From assembly GCA_945837185.1 (NCBI GenBank), contig CAMAMZ010000035.1, positions 1 through 15,717 of the forward strand: a DNA stretch of 15,717 bases. The letters run 5' to 3'. This document shows, in pieces, positions 15,562 to 15,717 of this stretch. The notes beneath the pieces were generated by a model. The model saw only the letters and a list, made by a program, of their open reading frames with translations. It ran no database searches and was not told the origin of the DNA. The translations under genes and the position numbers were made by a program. How positions within the stretch are numbered: position 1 is the stretch's first letter; every line of letters starts with the position of its first letter. This DNA is from an uncultured Bacteroidales bacterium (lineage in GTDB: Bacteria; Bacteroidota; Bacteroidia; Bacteroidales; Bacteroidaceae).

Positions 15562-15603
15562 AACGAGCGTGTGCCCTCCCTGTGGCACACGCTCGTTTGC
15601 TTT
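15562..15603 (+). terminator. Intrinsic terminator of glnN
   Basis: AACGAGCGTGTGCC (15562-15575) pairs perfectly with GGCACACGCTCGTT (15584-15597) around an 8-base loop and is followed by TTTGCTTTG. It starts 24 bases past the glnN stop. The stem ends in AA/TT pairs, so it could also serve a gene arriving from the right. Confidence 0.88.
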
Positions 15604-15717
15604 GTACTCTTTCCCATGTTCAAAATACGGAAAGTTTTTGAATGAATATACTACCTTTTCCTTCTGGCATGTCATTTCATGCACTTTCATGCCGTGTTTG
15701 GCCGACTTACGTGCAGT
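15604..15717. other. Unassigned right edge
   Basis: No gene is recognised in the last 114 bases. A short foldback pairs GGCATG (15666-15671) with CATGCC (15688-15693). The final TTACGTGCAG (15707-15716) repeats the ten bases at 329-338. Confidence 0.5.

Overview
The window looks like a chromosomal segment from a member of the Bacteroidota, most likely Bacteroidales and perhaps a Prevotella-like genus. Three things point this way. Several gene starts are preceded by exact matches to the Bacteroidota -7 promoter element TAnnTTTG (at 7278-7285, 10843-10850, 11050-11057 and 13277-13284; another lies at 123-130). The glutamine synthetase is the long GSIII type. Lysine/diaminopimelate synthesis uses LL-diaminopimelate aminotransferase (DapL). 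The genus is an inference. No tRNA, rRNA, CRISPR array or intact mobile element was seen.

Left part (1-7247, all leftward). A probable gene start runs off the left edge (1-68). Next comes a 456-base gene-free stretch unusually rich in foldbacks: two identical 20-base perfect palindromes around a self-complementary core, a long imperfect hairpin, and two hairpins just after aspA. Then come aspA (aspartate ammonia-lyase), a lipoprotein CzcB-type adaptor, and a 1435-residue protein that joins a CzcA-type RND metal-efflux pump to a TolC/CzcC-type outer-membrane channel, with a signal-peptide-like segment at the join. The three genes are closely spaced (55 and 26 bases), and one promoter lies upstream of the pump, so they may form one transcript in the order pump/channel, adaptor, aspA.

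Right part (7473-15603). This is a nitrogen-assimilation block built around a divergent promoter region. Leftward are asnB (glutamine-hydrolysing asparagine synthetase) and amtB (ammonium channel), ending at a good intrinsic terminator. Rightward are dapF and dapL (two steps of meso-diaminopimelate/lysine synthesis) and then glnN (GSIII), which has its own promoter and ends at a strong terminator. AmtB brings in ammonium, GSIII fixes it into glutamine, AsnB moves the amide nitrogen to aspartate, and DapL transfers amino nitrogen from glutamate into the DAP pathway. AspA on the far side releases ammonium from aspartate. No PII (glnK) gene lies next to amtB.

The catalogue of genes is ordinary for this group. 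The points most worth a second look are the hairpin array at 186-514, the internal signal-peptide-like segment in the pump/channel fusion, and the repeats in the asnB/dapF and glnN promoter regions.
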